Assembly: GCF_000743535.1 (NCBI RefSeq)
Contig: NZ_AVCJ01000001.1
Span: forward strand, 1-64,000
DNA length: 64,000 bases
DNA from: Arenimonas donghaensis DSM 18148 = HO3-R19
GTDB lineage: Bacteria; Pseudomonadota; Gammaproteobacteria; Xanthomonadales; Xanthomonadaceae
Reading direction: 5' to 3'
A model generated the notes under the pieces. That model did not search any database and had not been told where the DNA came from. It saw only the letters and a program-made list of their open reading frames with translations. Both the position numbers and the translations under genes were made by a program. The first letter of the stretch is position 1. Every line of letters begins with the position of its first letter. Shown here piece after piece: positions 27,952-40,831 of this stretch.

Positions 27952-29183
27952 GCGAAGCCAAGGCGATGCCGCGGCGCGGCACCCGTGCCGTGGCGGTCGG
28001 ACCGGTCCGCATCGGTGGCGGCGGGCCGATCGTCGTGCAATCGATGACCAACACCGACACCGCCGACGTCGCCAGCACGGTGAAGCAGGTGGCCGAGCTC
28101 TGGCGTGCCGGCTCGGAGCTGGTGCGGGTGACGGTCAACAACCCCGAGTCCGCCGCCGCGGTTCCGCGCATCCGCGACAAGCTGGACATGATGAACGTGC
28201 CGGTGCCCCTGGTCGGCGACTTCCACTACAACGGCGACCGCCTGCTCGCGGCCGAGCCGGCCTGCGCCGAAGCGCTGGCCAAATACCGCATCAACCCGGG
28301 CAACGTCGGCTTCGGCAAGAAGCGCGACACCCAGTTCGCGGCCATCGTCGAGAAGGCCATCGAGTTCGACAAGCCGGTGCGCATCGGCGTGAACTGGGGT
28401 TCGCTCGACCAGGCCCTGGCCGCGCGCCTGATGGACGAAAACGCCGCCCGCGCCGAACCCTGGGACGCGGCCCGGGTGCTGCGCGAAGCCCTGGTGGTGT
28501 CGGCGCTGGAGTCGGCCGAACGCGCCGTGGAAATCGGGCTGGCGCGCGAACGCATCGTGCTCTCGGCCAAGGTCAGCGGCGTGCAGGAGCTGATCGCGGT
28601 CTACCGCGACCTGGCGGCGCGCTCTGATTTCGCGCTGCACCTGGGCCTGACCGAGGCCGGCATGGGCAGCAAGGGCATCGTCGCCTCCAGCGCCGCGCTG
28701 GCGGTGCTGATGCAGGAAGGCATCGGTGACACCATCCGGATTTCGCTCACGCCCGAACCCGGCGCCGCGCGGACGCTGGAAGTGCAGGTCGCGCAGGAAC
28801 TGCTCCAGACGATGGGCCTGCGTGCATTCACGCCTCTGGTCACCGCCTGCCCGGGCTGTGGCCGCACCACCAGCGAGTTTTTCCAGGTGCTGGCGCAGAA
28901 GGTGCAGGAACACGTGCGCGGCCAGATGCCGGTCTGGAAACTCAAGTATCCGGGCGTCGAGAACCTGTCGCTGGCGGTGATGGGCTGCGTGGTCAACGGT
29001 CCCGGCGAGTCGCGGCATGCCGACATCGGCATTTCGCTGCCGGGCACCGGCGAGGCGCCGTCGGCGCCGGTCTTCATCGACGGCCAGAAGGCCATGACCC
29101 TGCGCGGCGAGAACATCGCCGATGACTTCGTCGGCGTCATCGACCAGTACGTCGCGCGTCGTTACGGCGGGGGCGCCGCCTGA
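27948..29183 (+). CDS. ispG: 4-hydroxy-3-methylbut-2-en-1-yl diphosphate synthase (IspG)
   Basis: A 411-residue [4Fe-4S] enzyme of the MEP isoprenoid pathway converting methylerythritol cyclodiphosphate to HMBPP. The N-terminal TIM barrel starts [20 protein letters not shown]; the cluster cysteines are C301 and C304 in CPGCGRTT and C347 in GCVVNGPGE, whose glutamate is the fourth ligand. The protein is somewhat longer than E. coli IspG (372). The ATG overlaps the stop of the PilZ-like gene. Confidence 0.97.
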   Translation: MSEAKAMPRRGTRAVAVGPVRIGGGGPIVVQSMTNTDTADVASTVKQVAELWRAGSELVRVTVNNPESAAAVPRIRDKLDMMNVPVPLVGDFHYNGDRLLAAEPACAEALAKYRINPGNVGFGKKRDTQFAAIVEKAIEFDKPVRIGVNWGSLDQALAARLMDENAARAEPWDAARVLREALVVSALESAERAVEIGLARERIVLSAKVSGVQELIAVYRDLAARSDFALHLGLTEAGMGSKGIVASSAALAVLMQEGIGDTIRISLTPEPGAARTLEVQVAQELLQTMGLRAFTPLVTACPGCGRTTSEFFQVLAQKVQEHVRGQMPVWKLKYPGVENLSLAVMGCVVNGPGESRHADIGISLPGTGEAPSAPVFIDGQKAMTLRGENIADDFVGVIDQYVARRYGGGAA

Positions 29184-29284
29184 GCCGGCGGGCTTGGCTG
29201 GCGCGCCACGGGCGTCGCCTGCAAGCCCACGCGCCGGCCCTGTGGCGCGGTACCCGGCGCCTGCTGGCGCGCCGCTGGCGGCGC

Positions 29285-29929
29285 ATGTTGCTCGTGTTCC
29301 TGGGCATCGCGATGCCGCTGTCGCTGTTCTCCGAGCTTGCCGAGGAAATCCACGGGGCCGACCTGCTCGGCTTCGACGAGGCGCTGCTGCGCCGGGCCGG
29401 GCAATCGGCCTCGCCGGCGCTGGACCAGGCGATGCTGCTGGCCAGCGACCTGGGCTACGCCTGGGGCGTCGTGCCGCTGGTCGTGCTGGTGTTCGCCGGC
29501 CTGCTGTTGGCCGGCCACATCCGGCGGGCCACCTACTTCGGCATTGCGGTCGGCGGTTCGGCGCTGCTCAACCTGGTGGCGAAGGCCGTCTTCGTCCGCG
29601 AGCGCCCGTCGCTGTGGCTGTCGCTGGCGCCGGAGCATAGCTACAGCTTCCCCAGCGGCCATGCCATGGGTGCGATGAGCCTGTCCGCGGCGATCGTGCT
29701 GATGCTCTGGCACACCCGCTGGCGCTGGCCGGCCCTGGTGCTGGGGCTGGGCTTCACGGTGTGGGTCGGCAGCTCGCGGGTGTACCTGGGCGTGCATTAC
29801 CCCTCGGACATCCTGGCGGGCTGGGCGGCGGCCCTGGCCTGGGTGTCCGCGGTCTACCTGGTGGTGCGGCCCAGGCACGGTGGCCAGCGCCCGGCGCCCG
29901 CGCAGGCGGGCGCGGACGACGCCGGCTAG
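29285..29929 (+). CDS. PAP2-family membrane phosphatase
   Basis: A 214-residue membrane phosphatase with about six membrane segments. The three acid phosphatase motifs are intact: KAVFVRERP, PSGH in SYSFPSGHAMG, and SRVYLGVHYPSD. Family members dephosphorylate phosphatidic acid, PGP or undecaprenyl diphosphate; the position after ispG, an isoprenoid gene, makes a polyprenyl phosphate substrate plausible but not shown. ATG 29285 has no clear ribosome binding site. The frame is open upstream to a CTG at 29180 overlapping the ispG stop and would add an Arg-rich cytoplasmic segment, so the true start may be earlier. Confidence 0.85.
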   Translation: MLLVFLGIAMPLSLFSELAEEIHGADLLGFDEALLRRAGQSASPALDQAMLLASDLGYAWGVVPLVVLVFAGLLLAGHIRRATYFGIAVGGSALLNLVAKAVFVRERPSLWLSLAPEHSYSFPSGHAMGAMSLSAAIVLMLWHTRWRWPALVLGLGFTVWVGSSRVYLGVHYPSDILAGWAAALAWVSAVYLVVRPRHGGQRPAPAQAGADDAG

Positions 29930-30819
29930 GCTTCGACGCAGACCCGGTTGCGGCCTTCGTCCTTGGCCCGGTAGAGGGCGTTGTCGGCGGCCTGCATCAG
30001 CGGACTGCGTTCTTCGCGTCCCGGTGCCAGGCTGGCGATGCCGATGCTGATGGTCATCCGGTGCGGTACGTCGCCCACCATGAAGACGTCCTCGGCCACG
30101 GCCTCGCGCAGCCGTTCGGCGAAGGCGCGGGCGGCCTCCAGGTCGGTTTCCGGCAACATCACCGCGAACTCCTCGCCGCCGATCCTCGCGGCGACGTCTT
30201 CGCCGCGAACGAAACGCCGGACGATGGCCGCCAGCTGGCGAAGCACGTCGTCGCCGGCGATGTGGCCGTACTTGTCGTTGACGGGCTTGAACTTGTCCAC
30301 GTCGATGATGCACATCACCAGCGGCCGGCCGTGCCGGGTGGCCCGGGCGATCTCGCGGTCCACGGCTTCGACGAAATGCCGGCGGTTGTAGAGTTCGGTC
30401 AGGCCATCGCGCGTCGCCAGTTGGTAAACCTCCTGGTGATAGCGCGCCTCCACGCTGGAGTGGCTGATGAACTTGAGGATGCACTCGCCCAGGGTGATGT
30501 GGTCGCCGTCGGCCAGTTCGGCGCGGGTCACGGCCACGTCGTTGACCCGGGTCCGGTTGGTGGCGCCCATGTCGGCGATGTAATAGCTGTCGCCGTCGCG
30601 CCAGATCCGGCAGTGCCAGCGCGACACCGAGTTGTGCGGGATGTGCAGGTCCGATTCCGGCGAGCGGCCGATCACCACCGCCGCCTCGCCCAGGTCCGCG
30701 CGTTTGCCCAGGCCTTCGCCGTGGATCACCACCACGCAGGCGGAGCGCGGCGCCGACCGGCGGGGTCCGTCGCTGAGCAGCGTGCGTTGGGTGATGCAGG
30801 TCTTCTCGGTCTGGCGCAT
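29926..30819 (-). CDS. FHA-GGDEF diguanylate cyclase
   Basis: A 297-residue soluble c-di-GMP synthase. The FHA domain (about 28-118) keeps the phosphothreonine-binding signature: GRSPESD (51-57), SVSRWHC (64-70) and the N residues in TNRTRVND. The GGDEF domain has GGEEF (214-218) with inhibitory site RGED (205-208), so it should be active. I chose ATG 30819 (MRQTEKTCITQRTLL) because FHA sequence begins soon after; 17 further upstream residues from ATG 30870 look non-coding. It diverges from a Ser/Thr kinase gene 92 bases away, and FHA domains recognise kinase products, so the kinase may control this cyclase (inference). Confidence 0.92.
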   Translation of the reverse strand: MRQTEKTCITQRTLLSDGPRRSAPRSACVVVIHGEGLGKRADLGEAAVVIGRSPESDLHIPHNSVSRWHCRIWRDGDSYYIADMGATNRTRVNDVAVTRAELADGDHITLGECILKFISHSSVEARYHQEVYQLATRDGLTELYNRRHFVEAVDREIARATRHGRPLVMCIIDVDKFKPVNDKYGHIAGDDVLRQLAAIVRRFVRGEDVAARIGGEEFAVMLPETDLEAARAFAERLREAVAEDVFMVGDVPHRMTISIGIASLAPGREERSPLMQAADNALYRAKDEGRNRVCVEA

Positions 30820-30911
30820 GGGAGTCAGGCGGAAGGATTGGGCCGAGTTTAGCGGGTTGCCGGGCGCCATGTTCGCGCTGGGCTAGACTGGGCCCAGCAA
30901 GGGGGAGGGGC

Positions 30912-33670
<2,759 letters not shown>

Positions 33671-33674
<4 letters not shown>

Positions 33675-34594
33675 CGCGGTGTCGGCGTTTCCGGATTGAT
33701 CTCGGGGTCGGTGACCGCCTGCCGGGCCAGCTTGGCTTCGCGGCGGGCGATGTAGACGTTGGACCCGAAGATGATGGCCGCGCCGAGCACGGTCCAGCGG
33801 TCCAGGGTTTCACCGAACAGCCACCAGCCAAAGGCGCCCACGACCAGGATCTGCAGGAAACTGATCGGGGTCAGCATCGAGGCGTCGCCCAGGCGCAGGG
33901 CGCGGGTCCAGAACATGTGGGCGATGCTGCCCAGTGAGCCCGCCAGCACGATCCACAGCCAGGTGATGCCGGCTGGCGTTTCCCAGACCATCAGGGCCGG
34001 CACCAGCGACATCGGTATCCACAGCATCGTCGTCCAGATGACGATGGCGTCGGGATGTTCGGTGCGCGAAAGGAACTTGATGCTGATCGCCGCGCTGGCG
34101 CTGGCGACCGCCGCCAGCAGCGCCACCAGGCTGCCGGTGGTGAAGGATTGGCTGCCCGGCTGCACGATCAGCAGCACGCCCAGGAAACCGACGATGACCG
34201 CCGTCCAGCGTCGGGCCCGCACCACTTCGCCCAGCACGATGACCGCGGCGATGGTGACGAACAGCGGCGTCGAATACGACAGCGCGATGGCCTGGGCCAG
34301 GGGCAGGTTCACGATGGCCCAGAAACCCGCGAGCATCGACACCATGCCGATGCTGCAGCGGCCGATGTAGAAACCCAGCTTGTCGGTGCGCAGCAGCGAG
34401 GGCCCATGCCGGAACAGGATCGGCAGCAGCACCACGAAACCGAAGAAGTTCCGGAAGAAGGCGATTTCGAACGGATGCAGTTGTTCGGACGCCAGGCGGA
34501 TGCAGACCGCCATGAAGCCGAACAGGACGGTGCCCAGCGCCATCAGCCCGACGGCGCGGGTGACCTGCGAAGCCTGGGCCGGGGCGGCGTTCAC
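33671..34594 (-). CDS. EamA/DMT-family transporter
   Basis: A 307-residue inner-membrane protein with ten predicted membrane segments in two EamA repeats, the drug/metabolite transporter fold. The N-terminal repeat starts GLMALGTVLFGFMAVCIRLA; the second starts near GSLVALLAAVASASAAISIK. Substrates in the family range from amino acids to purines, and nothing here defines it. The start is GTG 34594, overlapping the murB stop as GTGA, so it is the last gene of the minus-strand operon. The 3' end overlaps the kinase gene by four bases, tail to tail. Confidence 0.9.
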
Positions 34595-35634
34595 CCGGTG
34601 GTGAAACGGGCGCCGATGATGCGCGGTTCCGGCTCGAGCGCGACGCCGAAGCGGTCCTTCACCGAAGCCGCGATGCGTCGGGCCAGGTCCAGCAATTGCT
34701 GGCCGGTGGCCTGGCCGTGGTTGACCAGCACCAGGGCGTGCTGTTCGGCGACGCCGGCGTCGCCTTCGCGCCGGCCCTTCCAGCCACAGGCTTCGATCAT
34801 CCAGGCGGCGGACAGCTTGTGCGCGTCGTCGGCGCCCGCGAAGACGGGCAGGGCGGGGTGTTGGGCTTTCAGCGCCGCCGCCGTGCCGGCGTCGACCACG
34901 GGATTCTTGAAAAAGCTTCCTGCATTGCCCAGCAGCGCCGGGTTGGGCAGCTTGCGCGTGCGCAGGCGGCTGATGGCTTCGGCGACATGCACGGCGCGCG
35001 GCGTGTCCACGCCCATGGCGGCCAGTTCCTCGCGCACGCCGGCATAGTCGAGCCGCAGCTCACGCTGGCGGGGCAGTCTCAGCTCGAGCGCGGTGACCAC
35101 CCAGCGTTCGGGCTCGCGCTTGAACAGGCTGTCGCGGTAGCCAAAGGCGCAGTCGGCGGCCGGCAGGCGCTTGACCTGGCCGGTGTCGCGCTGGAACGCC
35201 TCGACGGCCTCGACGAACTCGCCGACCTCGACGCCATAGGCGCCGATGTTCTGGATCGGCGCGGCGCCGACCGTGCCCGGGATGAGGGCCATGTTCTCCA
35301 GGCCACACAGGCCGCGCGCGAGCGTCCAGCCGACCAGGTCGTTCCAGTTCACGCCCGCTTCGGCGCGGACCACGGCGGTGTCGCCGTCGTCGCGGATGAT
35401 CGCCACGCCGGCCATGGTCAGGCAGATGGCCACGCCCGGGAAATCACCGACGAACAGCAGGTTGCTGCCTTCGCCCAGCACCAGCACCGGGCCGTCGCGC
35501 AGCATGGCGAACTCGAACAGTTCCGCCAGCGCGTCGGCGCGCGAGACGTCGGCCATCATCGCCGCGCGGGCGGCGACACGGAAGGTATTGCGGCCAGCCA
35601 GCGAGACCGAGTCGGCCAGCTGGTAGCCGCTCAC
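34591..35634 (-). CDS. murB: UDP-N-acetylenolpyruvoylglucosamine reductase (MurB)
   Basis: A 347-residue FAD enzyme that reduces enolpyruvyl-UDP-GlcNAc to UDP-MurNAc with NADPH, the second committed step of peptidoglycan synthesis. Motifs are GEGSNLLF and [17 protein letters not shown] for FAD, and [10 protein letters not shown] holding the proton-donor serine. The type I C-terminal domain ends with the glutamate in EPEPRIIG. I chose GTG 35634 ([18 protein letters not shown]) because it overlaps the pyrD stop as GTGA and gives normal length; a farther ATG at 35673 lies inside pyrD. Confidence 0.95.
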   Translation of the reverse strand: MSGYQLADSVSLAGRNTFRVAARAAMMADVSRADALAELFEFAMLRDGPVLVLGEGSNLLFVGDFPGVAICLTMAGVAIIRDDGDTAVVRAEAGVNWNDLVGWTLARGLCGLENMALIPGTVGAAPIQNIGAYGVEVGEFVEAVEAFQRDTGQVKRLPAADCAFGYRDSLFKREPERWVVTALELRLPRQRELRLDYAGVREELAAMGVDTPRAVHVAEAISRLRTRKLPNPALLGNAGSFFKNPVVDAGTAAALKAQHPALPVFAGADDAHKLSAAWMIEACGWKGRREGDAGVAEQHALVLVNHGQATGQQLLDLARRIAASVKDRFGVALEPEPRIIGARFTTG

Positions 35635-36665
35635 GCAACGCCCTCGCGACGGCGGCGCATGGATTGCACGCATTCGCCGATGAGCTCCGGTCCGCGGTAG
35701 ATCAGGCCGGTATAGAACTGCACCATCAGTGCGCCGGCGGTGATCTTGCCGGCGGCGTCGGCACCGCTGAGGATGCCGCCAACGCCGATGATCGGGATGG
35801 ATTCATCCAGGCGTCCGCGCAGTCGCCGCAGGACCGCAGTGGACTTGCCATACAGGGGCGCGCCGGACAGGCCGCCGGCTTCATGGGCGAAGGCGTGGCC
35901 TTCCACCGGCAGGCGGTCGAGCGTGGTGTTGGTGGCGATCACGCCGTCCACCTTCAGGTCGCCCAGCACGCGGGCGCAGGCGTCGACGTCGTCGTCGGAC
36001 AGGTCCGGCGCGACCTTGACCAGCATCGGCACCCGCTTGCCATGCTGGGCGCCGAGTTTTTCCTGGGCTTCGCGCAGCTCGCCGACCAGGCGGCGCAATT
36101 GCTGTTCTTCCTGCAGTTCGCGCAGGCCGGCGGTGTTGGGCGAGGAAATGTTGACGGTGACGTAGTCCGCCAGCGGATAGACGCGTTCCAGGCAGTACAG
36201 GTAGTCGTCGGCCGCGTCTTCGTTGTGGGTGTCCTTGTTCTTGCCGATGTTGATGCCCAGCAGGCCGTGCTTGCGGCGCGCGCGCGAGACGTTCTTCACC
36301 AGCGCATCAACGCCCAGGTTGTTGAAACCCAGGCGGTTGATGACGGCATTGTGCTCGGGCAACCGGAACATGCGCGGGCGCGGATTGCCTTCCTGCGGTC
36401 GCGGCGTGGTCGTGCCGACCTCCACGAAGCCAAAGCCCAGCGACAGCAGGGCGTCGACGTGGTTGCCGTCCTTGTCCAGGCCGGCGGCGCAGCCGACCGG
36501 ATTGGGGAAGACCAGGCCGAAGGCCTTGGTCGGCAGCGGCTTGGGCCGGCCAGCCAGCAGCGGGCTCATGCCCATGCGGTAGGCGGTCTCGATCGCGCGA
36601 AGGCCCACGCCGTGGGCCTGTTCCGCGTCAAGGTGGAACAGGAAGGGTCTTGCCAGCGAATACAT
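35631..36665 (-). CDS. pyrD: Dihydroorotate dehydrogenase (quinone), class 2
   Basis: A 344-residue FMN enzyme of pyrimidine synthesis that feeds electrons to the quinone pool. The N-terminal membrane-associated helices ([20 protein letters not shown]) mark class 2; NRLGFNNLG, the catalytic serine region [14 protein letters not shown] and the C-terminal FMN loops ([31 protein letters not shown]) are all present. The gene overlaps murB by four bases and follows a small DUF4190 gene. Confidence 0.97.
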   Translation of the reverse strand: MYSLARPFLFHLDAEQAHGVGLRAIETAYRMGMSPLLAGRPKPLPTKAFGLVFPNPVGCAAGLDKDGNHVDALLSLGFGFVEVGTTTPRPQEGNPRPRMFRLPEHNAVINRLGFNNLGVDALVKNVSRARRKHGLLGINIGKNKDTHNEDAADDYLYCLERVYPLADYVTVNISSPNTAGLRELQEEQQLRRLVGELREAQEKLGAQHGKRVPMLVKVAPDLSDDDVDACARVLGDLKVDGVIATNTTLDRLPVEGHAFAHEAGGLSGAPLYGKSTAVLRRLRGRLDESIPIIGVGGILSGADAAGKITAGALMVQFYTGLIYRGPELIGECVQSMRRRREGVA

Positions 36666-36677
36666 GCGGCCTGCCTG

Positions 36678-36977
36678 TCAGAGTTGGCCGCTGATGCCCA
36701 GTACGGCCAACAACGCCGCCAGGCCACCCAGGAAGACGACGAAGACCAGCACGGTCAGCACCGAAATGGCGACGACCAGCCAGCCCAGCACCAGGCCGGC
36801 GATGGCCAGGCCATCGCCGTCCACCTGGCCGTTGGCGCGCCGGATCTCGGCACGGGCCATGTGGCCCGTGACGATGGCAACGAGGCTCCCCACCAGCGGC
36901 AGGAAGGTCCAGCCCAGCAAACCGCTGACTAGGCTGGTGATCGCAAGGGCGCTGGTTTGCCGTGGAGCCATGTTCAT
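36678..36977 (-). CDS. DUF4190 small membrane protein
   Basis: A 99-residue protein with two or three hydrophobic segments. It starts NMAPRQTSALAITSLVSGLL, has the family's middle part GHMARAEIRRANGQVDGDGL and ends in a long hydrophobic tail. The family has no known function and often sits near housekeeping genes. ATG 36977 has GAGG upstream; ATG 36971 is a possible alternative. It lies ten bases after the aldehyde dehydrogenase and twelve before pyrD. Confidence 0.8.
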   Translation of the reverse strand: MNMAPRQTSALAITSLVSGLLGWTFLPLVGSLVAIVTGHMARAEIRRANGQVDGDGLAIAGLVLGWLVVAISVLTVLVFVVFLGGLAALLAVLGISGQL

Positions 36978-36987
36978 GGACGTAGCC

Positions 36988-38520
36988 TCAGAGGTCGAAC
37001 TTGATGCCCTGTGCCAGCGGCAGCGCGTCGGAGTAGTTGATGGTGTTGGTCTGGCGGCGCATGTAGACCTTCCACGCGTCGGAGCCGGATTCGCGGCCAC
37101 CGCCGGTTTCCTTTTCGCCGCCGAAGGCGCCGCCGATCTCGGCGCCGGAGGTGCCGATGTTGACGTTGGCGATGCCGCAATCCGAACCCCAGGCGGCCAG
37201 GAACTGCTCGGCGGCCTTGAGGTTCTGGGTGAAGATCGCCGAAGACAGGCCCTGCGGCACGTCGTTCTGCATGGCGATGGCCTCGTCCAGGTCGGAGTAG
37301 GGCATGACGTACAGGATCGGGGCGAAGGTTTCGTGCTGCACGATCTCGTCGCTGTTCTTCAGGCCGGTGATGATGGTCGGAAGCACGAAGTTGCCCGGGC
37401 GGTCGAGCGCGGCACCGCCGGTTTCAACCTTGCCGCCGGCGGCCTGGGCCTTCTTGACCGCGTCCAGGTAGGCCTGCACGCCGTCCTTGCTGTTGAGCGG
37501 ACCCATCAGGTTGGCCGGGTCGGTCGGATCGCCGATCTTCTTTTCTACCTGCTTGTAGCCGGCGACGAGCTTGGCCAGCACGTCGTCGAAGATCGATTCA
37601 TGGATGAAGGCGCGACGGGTCGACGTGCAGCGCTGGCCGGCGGTGCCGACGGCGCCGAAGACGATGGCCGGGATGGCCAGCTTCAGGTCGGCGGTGGCGT
37701 CGACGATCATGGCGTTGTTGCCGCCCAGCTCGAGCAGGCTGCGGCCCATGCGGCGGGCAACGCGCTCGCCGACGTGGCGGCCGACCTTGGTCGAGCCGGT
37801 GAAGCTGATCAGCGGGATGCGCTTGTCGTCGACGAAGGCCTGGGCCAGGTCGGTGCCACCGTCGTTGAACAGGAAGAAGATGTCCGGGAAGCCGCCCTTG
37901 CGCAGCGCTTCGTTGCAGATCTTCATCGAGGCGATCGCCGACAGCGGGGTCTTGGGCGAGGGCTTCCAGATGCAGATGTCGCCGCAGACGCCGGCCACGA
38001 AGGCATTCCATGCCCAGACCGCGACCGGGAAATTGAAGGCCGAGATGATGCCGACGATGCCCAGCGGGTGGTACTGCTCGTACATGCGGTGGCCGGGACG
38101 CTCGGAGTGCATGGTCAGGCCGTAGAGCTGGCGGGAGAGACCGACGGCGAATTCGCCGATGTCGATCATCTCCTGGACCTCGCCGTCGCCTTCGGGCTTG
38201 GACTTGCCCATTTCCAGCGCGACCAGGGAGCCCAGGGCGTCCTTGTGGGTGCGCAGCGCGTCGGCGCACAGGCGGATCGCCTCGCCGCGGCGCGGGGCCG
38301 GGGTGCTGCGCCAGACCTTGAAGGCGGCCTGGGCGCGCTCGACGATGGTGTCGTAGTCGGACTGCGAGGACGCATAAACCTTGCCCAGCACCTCGCCATT
38401 GCCCGGGTTGACCGGCTCGATGACGCCGGCATCGCGTGTCTGCGACCACTCGCCGTGGCCGAGGTAGGTGCCGGATTCCTGGCCGGAAAGGCCAAGGGCG
38501 GAAAGGACTGCGTGGGTCAT
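36988..38520 (-). CDS. Aldehyde dehydrogenase, ALDH7 (aminoadipate semialdehyde / antiquitin) type
   Basis: A 510-residue NAD-dependent aldehyde dehydrogenase. Catalytic cysteine is in [12 protein letters not shown] and the general base in [10 protein letters not shown]; the cofactor region is [12 protein letters not shown], and the start of the core is [20 protein letters not shown]7 enzymes oxidise alpha-aminoadipic semialdehyde in lysine breakdown, the most likely substrate here, although no other lysine genes are close. The C-terminal [20 protein letters not shown] is typical for ALDH7. It heads the minus-strand operon DUF4190-pyrD-murB-eamA and follows a tRNA gene upstream. Confidence 0.88.
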   Translation of the reverse strand: MTHAVLSALGLSGQESGTYLGHGEWSQTRDAGVIEPVNPGNGEVLGKVYASSQSDYDTIVERAQAAFKVWRSTPAPRRGEAIRLCADALRTHKDALGSLVALEMGKSKPEGDGEVQEMIDIGEFAVGLSRQLYGLTMHSERPGHRMYEQYHPLGIVGIISAFNFPVAVWAWNAFVAGVCGDICIWKPSPKTPLSAIASMKICNEALRKGGFPDIFFLFNDGGTDLAQAFVDDKRIPLISFTGSTKVGRHVGERVARRMGRSLLELGGNNAMIVDATADLKLAIPAIVFGAVGTAGQRCTSTRRAFIHESIFDDVLAKLVAGYKQVEKKIGDPTDPANLMGPLNSKDGVQAYLDAVKKAQAAGGKVETGGAALDRPGNFVLPTIITGLKNSDEIVQHETFAPILYVMPYSDLDEAIAMQNDVPQGLSSAIFTQNLKAAEQFLAAWGSDCGIANVNIGTSGAEIGGAFGGEKETGGGRESGSDAWKVYMRRQTNTINYSDALPLAQGIKFDL

Positions 38521-38561
38521 TGAATACTCCGGAAACGGGGGCCGTGGTTCGGCCTTTGGAA

Positions 38562-38638
38562 TGGCGACCCCGACACGATTCGAACGTGTGACCTTCCCCT
38601 TAGGAGGGGGATGCTCTATCCAGCTGAGCTACGGGGCC
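38562..38638 (-). tRNA. tRNA-Arg (anticodon CCT)
   Basis: Reading the minus strand, a full cloverleaf forms: acceptor GGCCCCG pairs with CGGGGTC, D arm GCTC/GAGC, anticodon arm TCCCC/GGGGA around loop CTCCTAA, and T arm ACACG/CGTGT with TTCGAAT. The anticodon CCT reads AGG. The discriminator is G and the CCA end is encoded (38562-38564). Confidence 0.96.
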
Positions 38639-38642
38639 ATGC

Positions 38643-38660
38643 GGCCCGCCGGGGCGGGCC
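38643..38660. repeat. Perfect GC hairpin 5' of tRNA-Arg
   Basis: GGCCCGCC and GGCGGGCC flank a two-base centre. There is no T-tract on either strand. It lies between the lipoprotein gene and tRNA-Arg, both on the minus strand, and may fold in the intervening RNA. Confidence 0.35.
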
Positions 38661-38802
38661 TGCGGCTTAACTTCGAGATTGTCTCATGGGGGGCAGGGGC
38701 GGGGCCAATCACGGGGATTGCCCAGGTCCCGATGGTTGCCTCCTGGACGCGGCGCCGGCCGGGCCCGGTCGTTCCTTACCAAGCCGCTCGTCCCGCCGGG
38801 TT

Positions 38803-39414
38803 TCAGCCGTTGCACCATCCGCAGCCGAGCAGGTAGCGGCCAGGGGCGAGCTCGTGCAGGCCGACCATGTCGGGACAGTCGGCGAAGGCGCCGTCCTGGG
38901 CGTCCTTGCCGGCCGGGCGCACCCAATCGGCAATGGCGGCGGGATGACTGGTCCGTGGCTGCAGTCCCAGCGACTCGATGGCCGCCCCGGCGTCGCCCTG
39001 GACGTGCGCGTAAACGAGTGCGCCGAAGCCAGGGACCGGGGGATCGAAGGACAGGGTCACGGATCGGACCTGTGCATTGCCGTTGCCGATCGGCAGCGCC
39101 AGGGACGGCGAGAGTCTCACCTCTATCCGCTCCTCCAGGCCGTCCCGCCCATTGCTGAGGACGGTCATGCCGTCGGCCGCGGCGGCCTCGGGCCCGGCGG
39201 CGAGTTCCCGCAGGACGCCAAGCGGGTCGGGTACGTCGCAAAGCAGGGCAGCCACGAGGGCAGACCGCGGCGAAACCGGTATCGGCGTCCTGATCGGTCC
39301 GGCCGGATCGGGAGGCACGCCGGGGGTTTCGGCGCGACCCGGCGAACCACAGGCCAGCAGCGCTGCCGACAAGCCGGCGAGCACGAAGGCGAGGACCGTC
39401 GGCAGTCGATTCAT
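38803..39414 (-). CDS. Putative lipoprotein of unknown function
   Basis: A 203-residue protein with a lipoprotein signal (MNRLPTVLAFVLAGLSAALL then the lipobox LLAC). The mature part is Pro/Ala-rich at first and then a compact domain with four or more cysteines, including a C-terminal GCGWCNG. I recognise no family. ATG 39414 is chosen because it starts the signal peptide; ATG 39420 is two codons upstream. It lies alone between two tRNA genes on the same strand. Confidence 0.6.
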   Translation of the reverse strand: MNRLPTVLAFVLAGLSAALLACGSPGRAETPGVPPDPAGPIRTPIPVSPRSALVAALLCDVPDPLGVLRELAAGPEAAAADGMTVLSNGRDGLEERIEVRLSPSLALPIGNGNAQVRSVTLSFDPPVPGFGALVYAHVQGDAGAAIESLGLQPRTSHPAAIADWVRPAGKDAQDGAFADCPDMVGLHELAPGRYLLGCGWCNG

Positions 39415-39495
39415 CGGCATGGATCCGGACTCCGGCAAGGGTCGCCGATCCAGTATGGGAGTCGCCGGAGGCACGGGGCAAGGCGCGACGCAACG

Positions 39496-39525
39496 AAAAA
39501 GGGCCAGGATTGCTCCTGGCCCTTT
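39496..39525 (-). terminator. Rho-independent terminator downstream of tRNA-Ala
   Basis: On the minus strand a perfect 12-bp stem (39514-39525 with 39498-39509, four-base loop) is followed by a run of T (plus-strand AAAAA at 39496-39500). It ends ten bases past the tRNA-Ala 3' end. Confidence 0.9.
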
Positions 39526-39535
39526 CCGGAATTCG

Positions 39536-39611
39536 TGGTGGAGAGGATGGGGATCGAACCCACGACCTCATCGATGCGAACGATGCGCTCTCCCAGCTGA
39601 GCTACCCCCCC
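39536..39611 (-). tRNA. tRNA-Ala (anticodon CGC)
   Basis: On the minus strand: acceptor GGGGGGG pairs with CCTCTCC (with two G-T pairs), D arm GCTC/GAGC, anticodon arm CATCG/CGATG around loop TTCGCAT, and T arm GTGGG/CCCAT with TTCGATC. The anticodon CGC reads GCG. The CCA end is encoded (39536-39538). Confidence 0.95.
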
Positions 39612-39652
39612 ACGGAAGGTCGGGAAATTATAAGGACATGTGGCGGCGAAGG

Positions 39653-40741
39653 CTAGCCATTGGCCAGCAGGGGCTCCAGGGCCGGTGCCAGGAGCTCGCG
39701 GCGCCACCCGGACAGGGCATCGGGCCAGCCGCGGCCGGAAAGCAGGGCCTCAAGGTGCTTGCGGGAGCACAGCAGGCCTTCGGGCAGCCCATGTTCGGCG
39801 GCAAGGGTGGCCACCGCCTGCTGCATGGCCTTGACCCTGGCCTTGTCCAGGCTGTCGCCCAGGGCCAGCGGCAAGTCGGTTTCGCCGTCGGCCAGGGGCG
39901 GTGACAGCACGTCCCAGAGCTCGCCGCGGGCCTTGCGCGGTGCCTTGGGGTGGCGGTCGAGCGTGGCGTGGAACTCCGAGAGGCTGCGGGGCGGCCGGCG
40001 TGCCAGCGCCACGGCCAGTTCATTGTCCAGGACCCAGCTCTTGGGCTTGTCGCTGCGACGCGCCTGGCCCTCGCGCCAGCGCAGCAGCCGCACCAGGCGC
40101 GCCTGGCCTTCGGCATCGAGCGACTGGGCGCTGCGAACGGCCAGGTGCGGCCAGGGATCGTCGGATTCATCGGCGGCGTTGTGCAGCGCGCGTTCGGCGT
40201 CCTGCTGCAGCCAGGCGTGGCGACCGCGCTCGGCCAGCTCCCGGTCCAGGAAGGCGTGCAGGGCATGCACATGGCGAACGTCGTCGGCGGCATATTCCTT
40301 CTGGGCATCGCTCAGCGGCCGGCGCAGCCAGTCCGACCGGGTCTCGCCCTTGGCCAGCTGCACGCCGGTCACCTGTTCCACCAGCTTCTGGTAGCCCAGG
40401 CCGGCGCCCAGTCCGCACATCGCCGCCGCGACCTGGGTGTCGAACAGCGGTGCCGGCAGGGCGGCGCAGCCGCGCTGCAGCGCCTGCAGGTCCTCACTGG
40501 CGCTGTGCATGACCTTGGTGACCGAAGCGTCGACCAGCAGCGGCCGCAGGGCCGCGTCCATGCCCGGGACCAGCGGGTCCACCAGCAGGATCTCGTCGGG
40601 CACCGAAAGCTGCACCAGGGCCAGCTGCGGGTAATAGGTGCGTTCACGGATGAATTCGGTGTCCAGCGCCACCAGGGGCTGGCCGGCCCAGCGGGCGAGG
40701 CGTTCGGACAGGGCGTCGGGGCGGTCGATCCAGGAAGTCAC
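39653..40741 (-). CDS. rnd: Ribonuclease D
   Basis: A 362-residue 3'-5' exoribonuclease that trims tRNA precursors. The DEDD exonuclease domain has D27 and E29 in VALDTEFIRERTYYPQLALV, the middle aspartate in HSASEDLQAL and the final motif EYAADDVRHVHAL. HRDC domains follow (about 210-290 and the C-terminus). The start is GTG 40741 (MTSWIDRPDALSERLARW); the frame continues upstream but only as antisense to the next gene. It lies just downstream of tRNA-Ala's 5' end on the same strand. Confidence 0.93.
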   Translation of the reverse strand: MTSWIDRPDALSERLARWAGQPLVALDTEFIRERTYYPQLALVQLSVPDEILLVDPLVPGMDAALRPLLVDASVTKVMHSASEDLQALQRGCAALPAPLFDTQVAAAMCGLGAGLGYQKLVEQVTGVQLAKGETRSDWLRRPLSDAQKEYAADDVRHVHALHAFLDRELAERGRHAWLQQDAERALHNAADESDDPWPHLAVRSAQSLDAEGQARLVRLLRWREGQARRSDKPKSWVLDNELAVALARRPPRSLSEFHATLDRHPKAPRKARGELWDVLSPPLADGETDLPLALGDSLDKARVKAMQQAVATLAAEHGLPEGLLCSRKHLEALLSGRGWPDALSGWRRELLAPALEPLLANG

Positions 40742-40831
40742 GGGGGTCCATTTGGTTGCCAGGAGCCGGCACCTTAGCCTAAGTTCGGCTCGCCAGACCG
40801 AACCGAGGCCGAAGGGCGCCCGCGCCCGAAG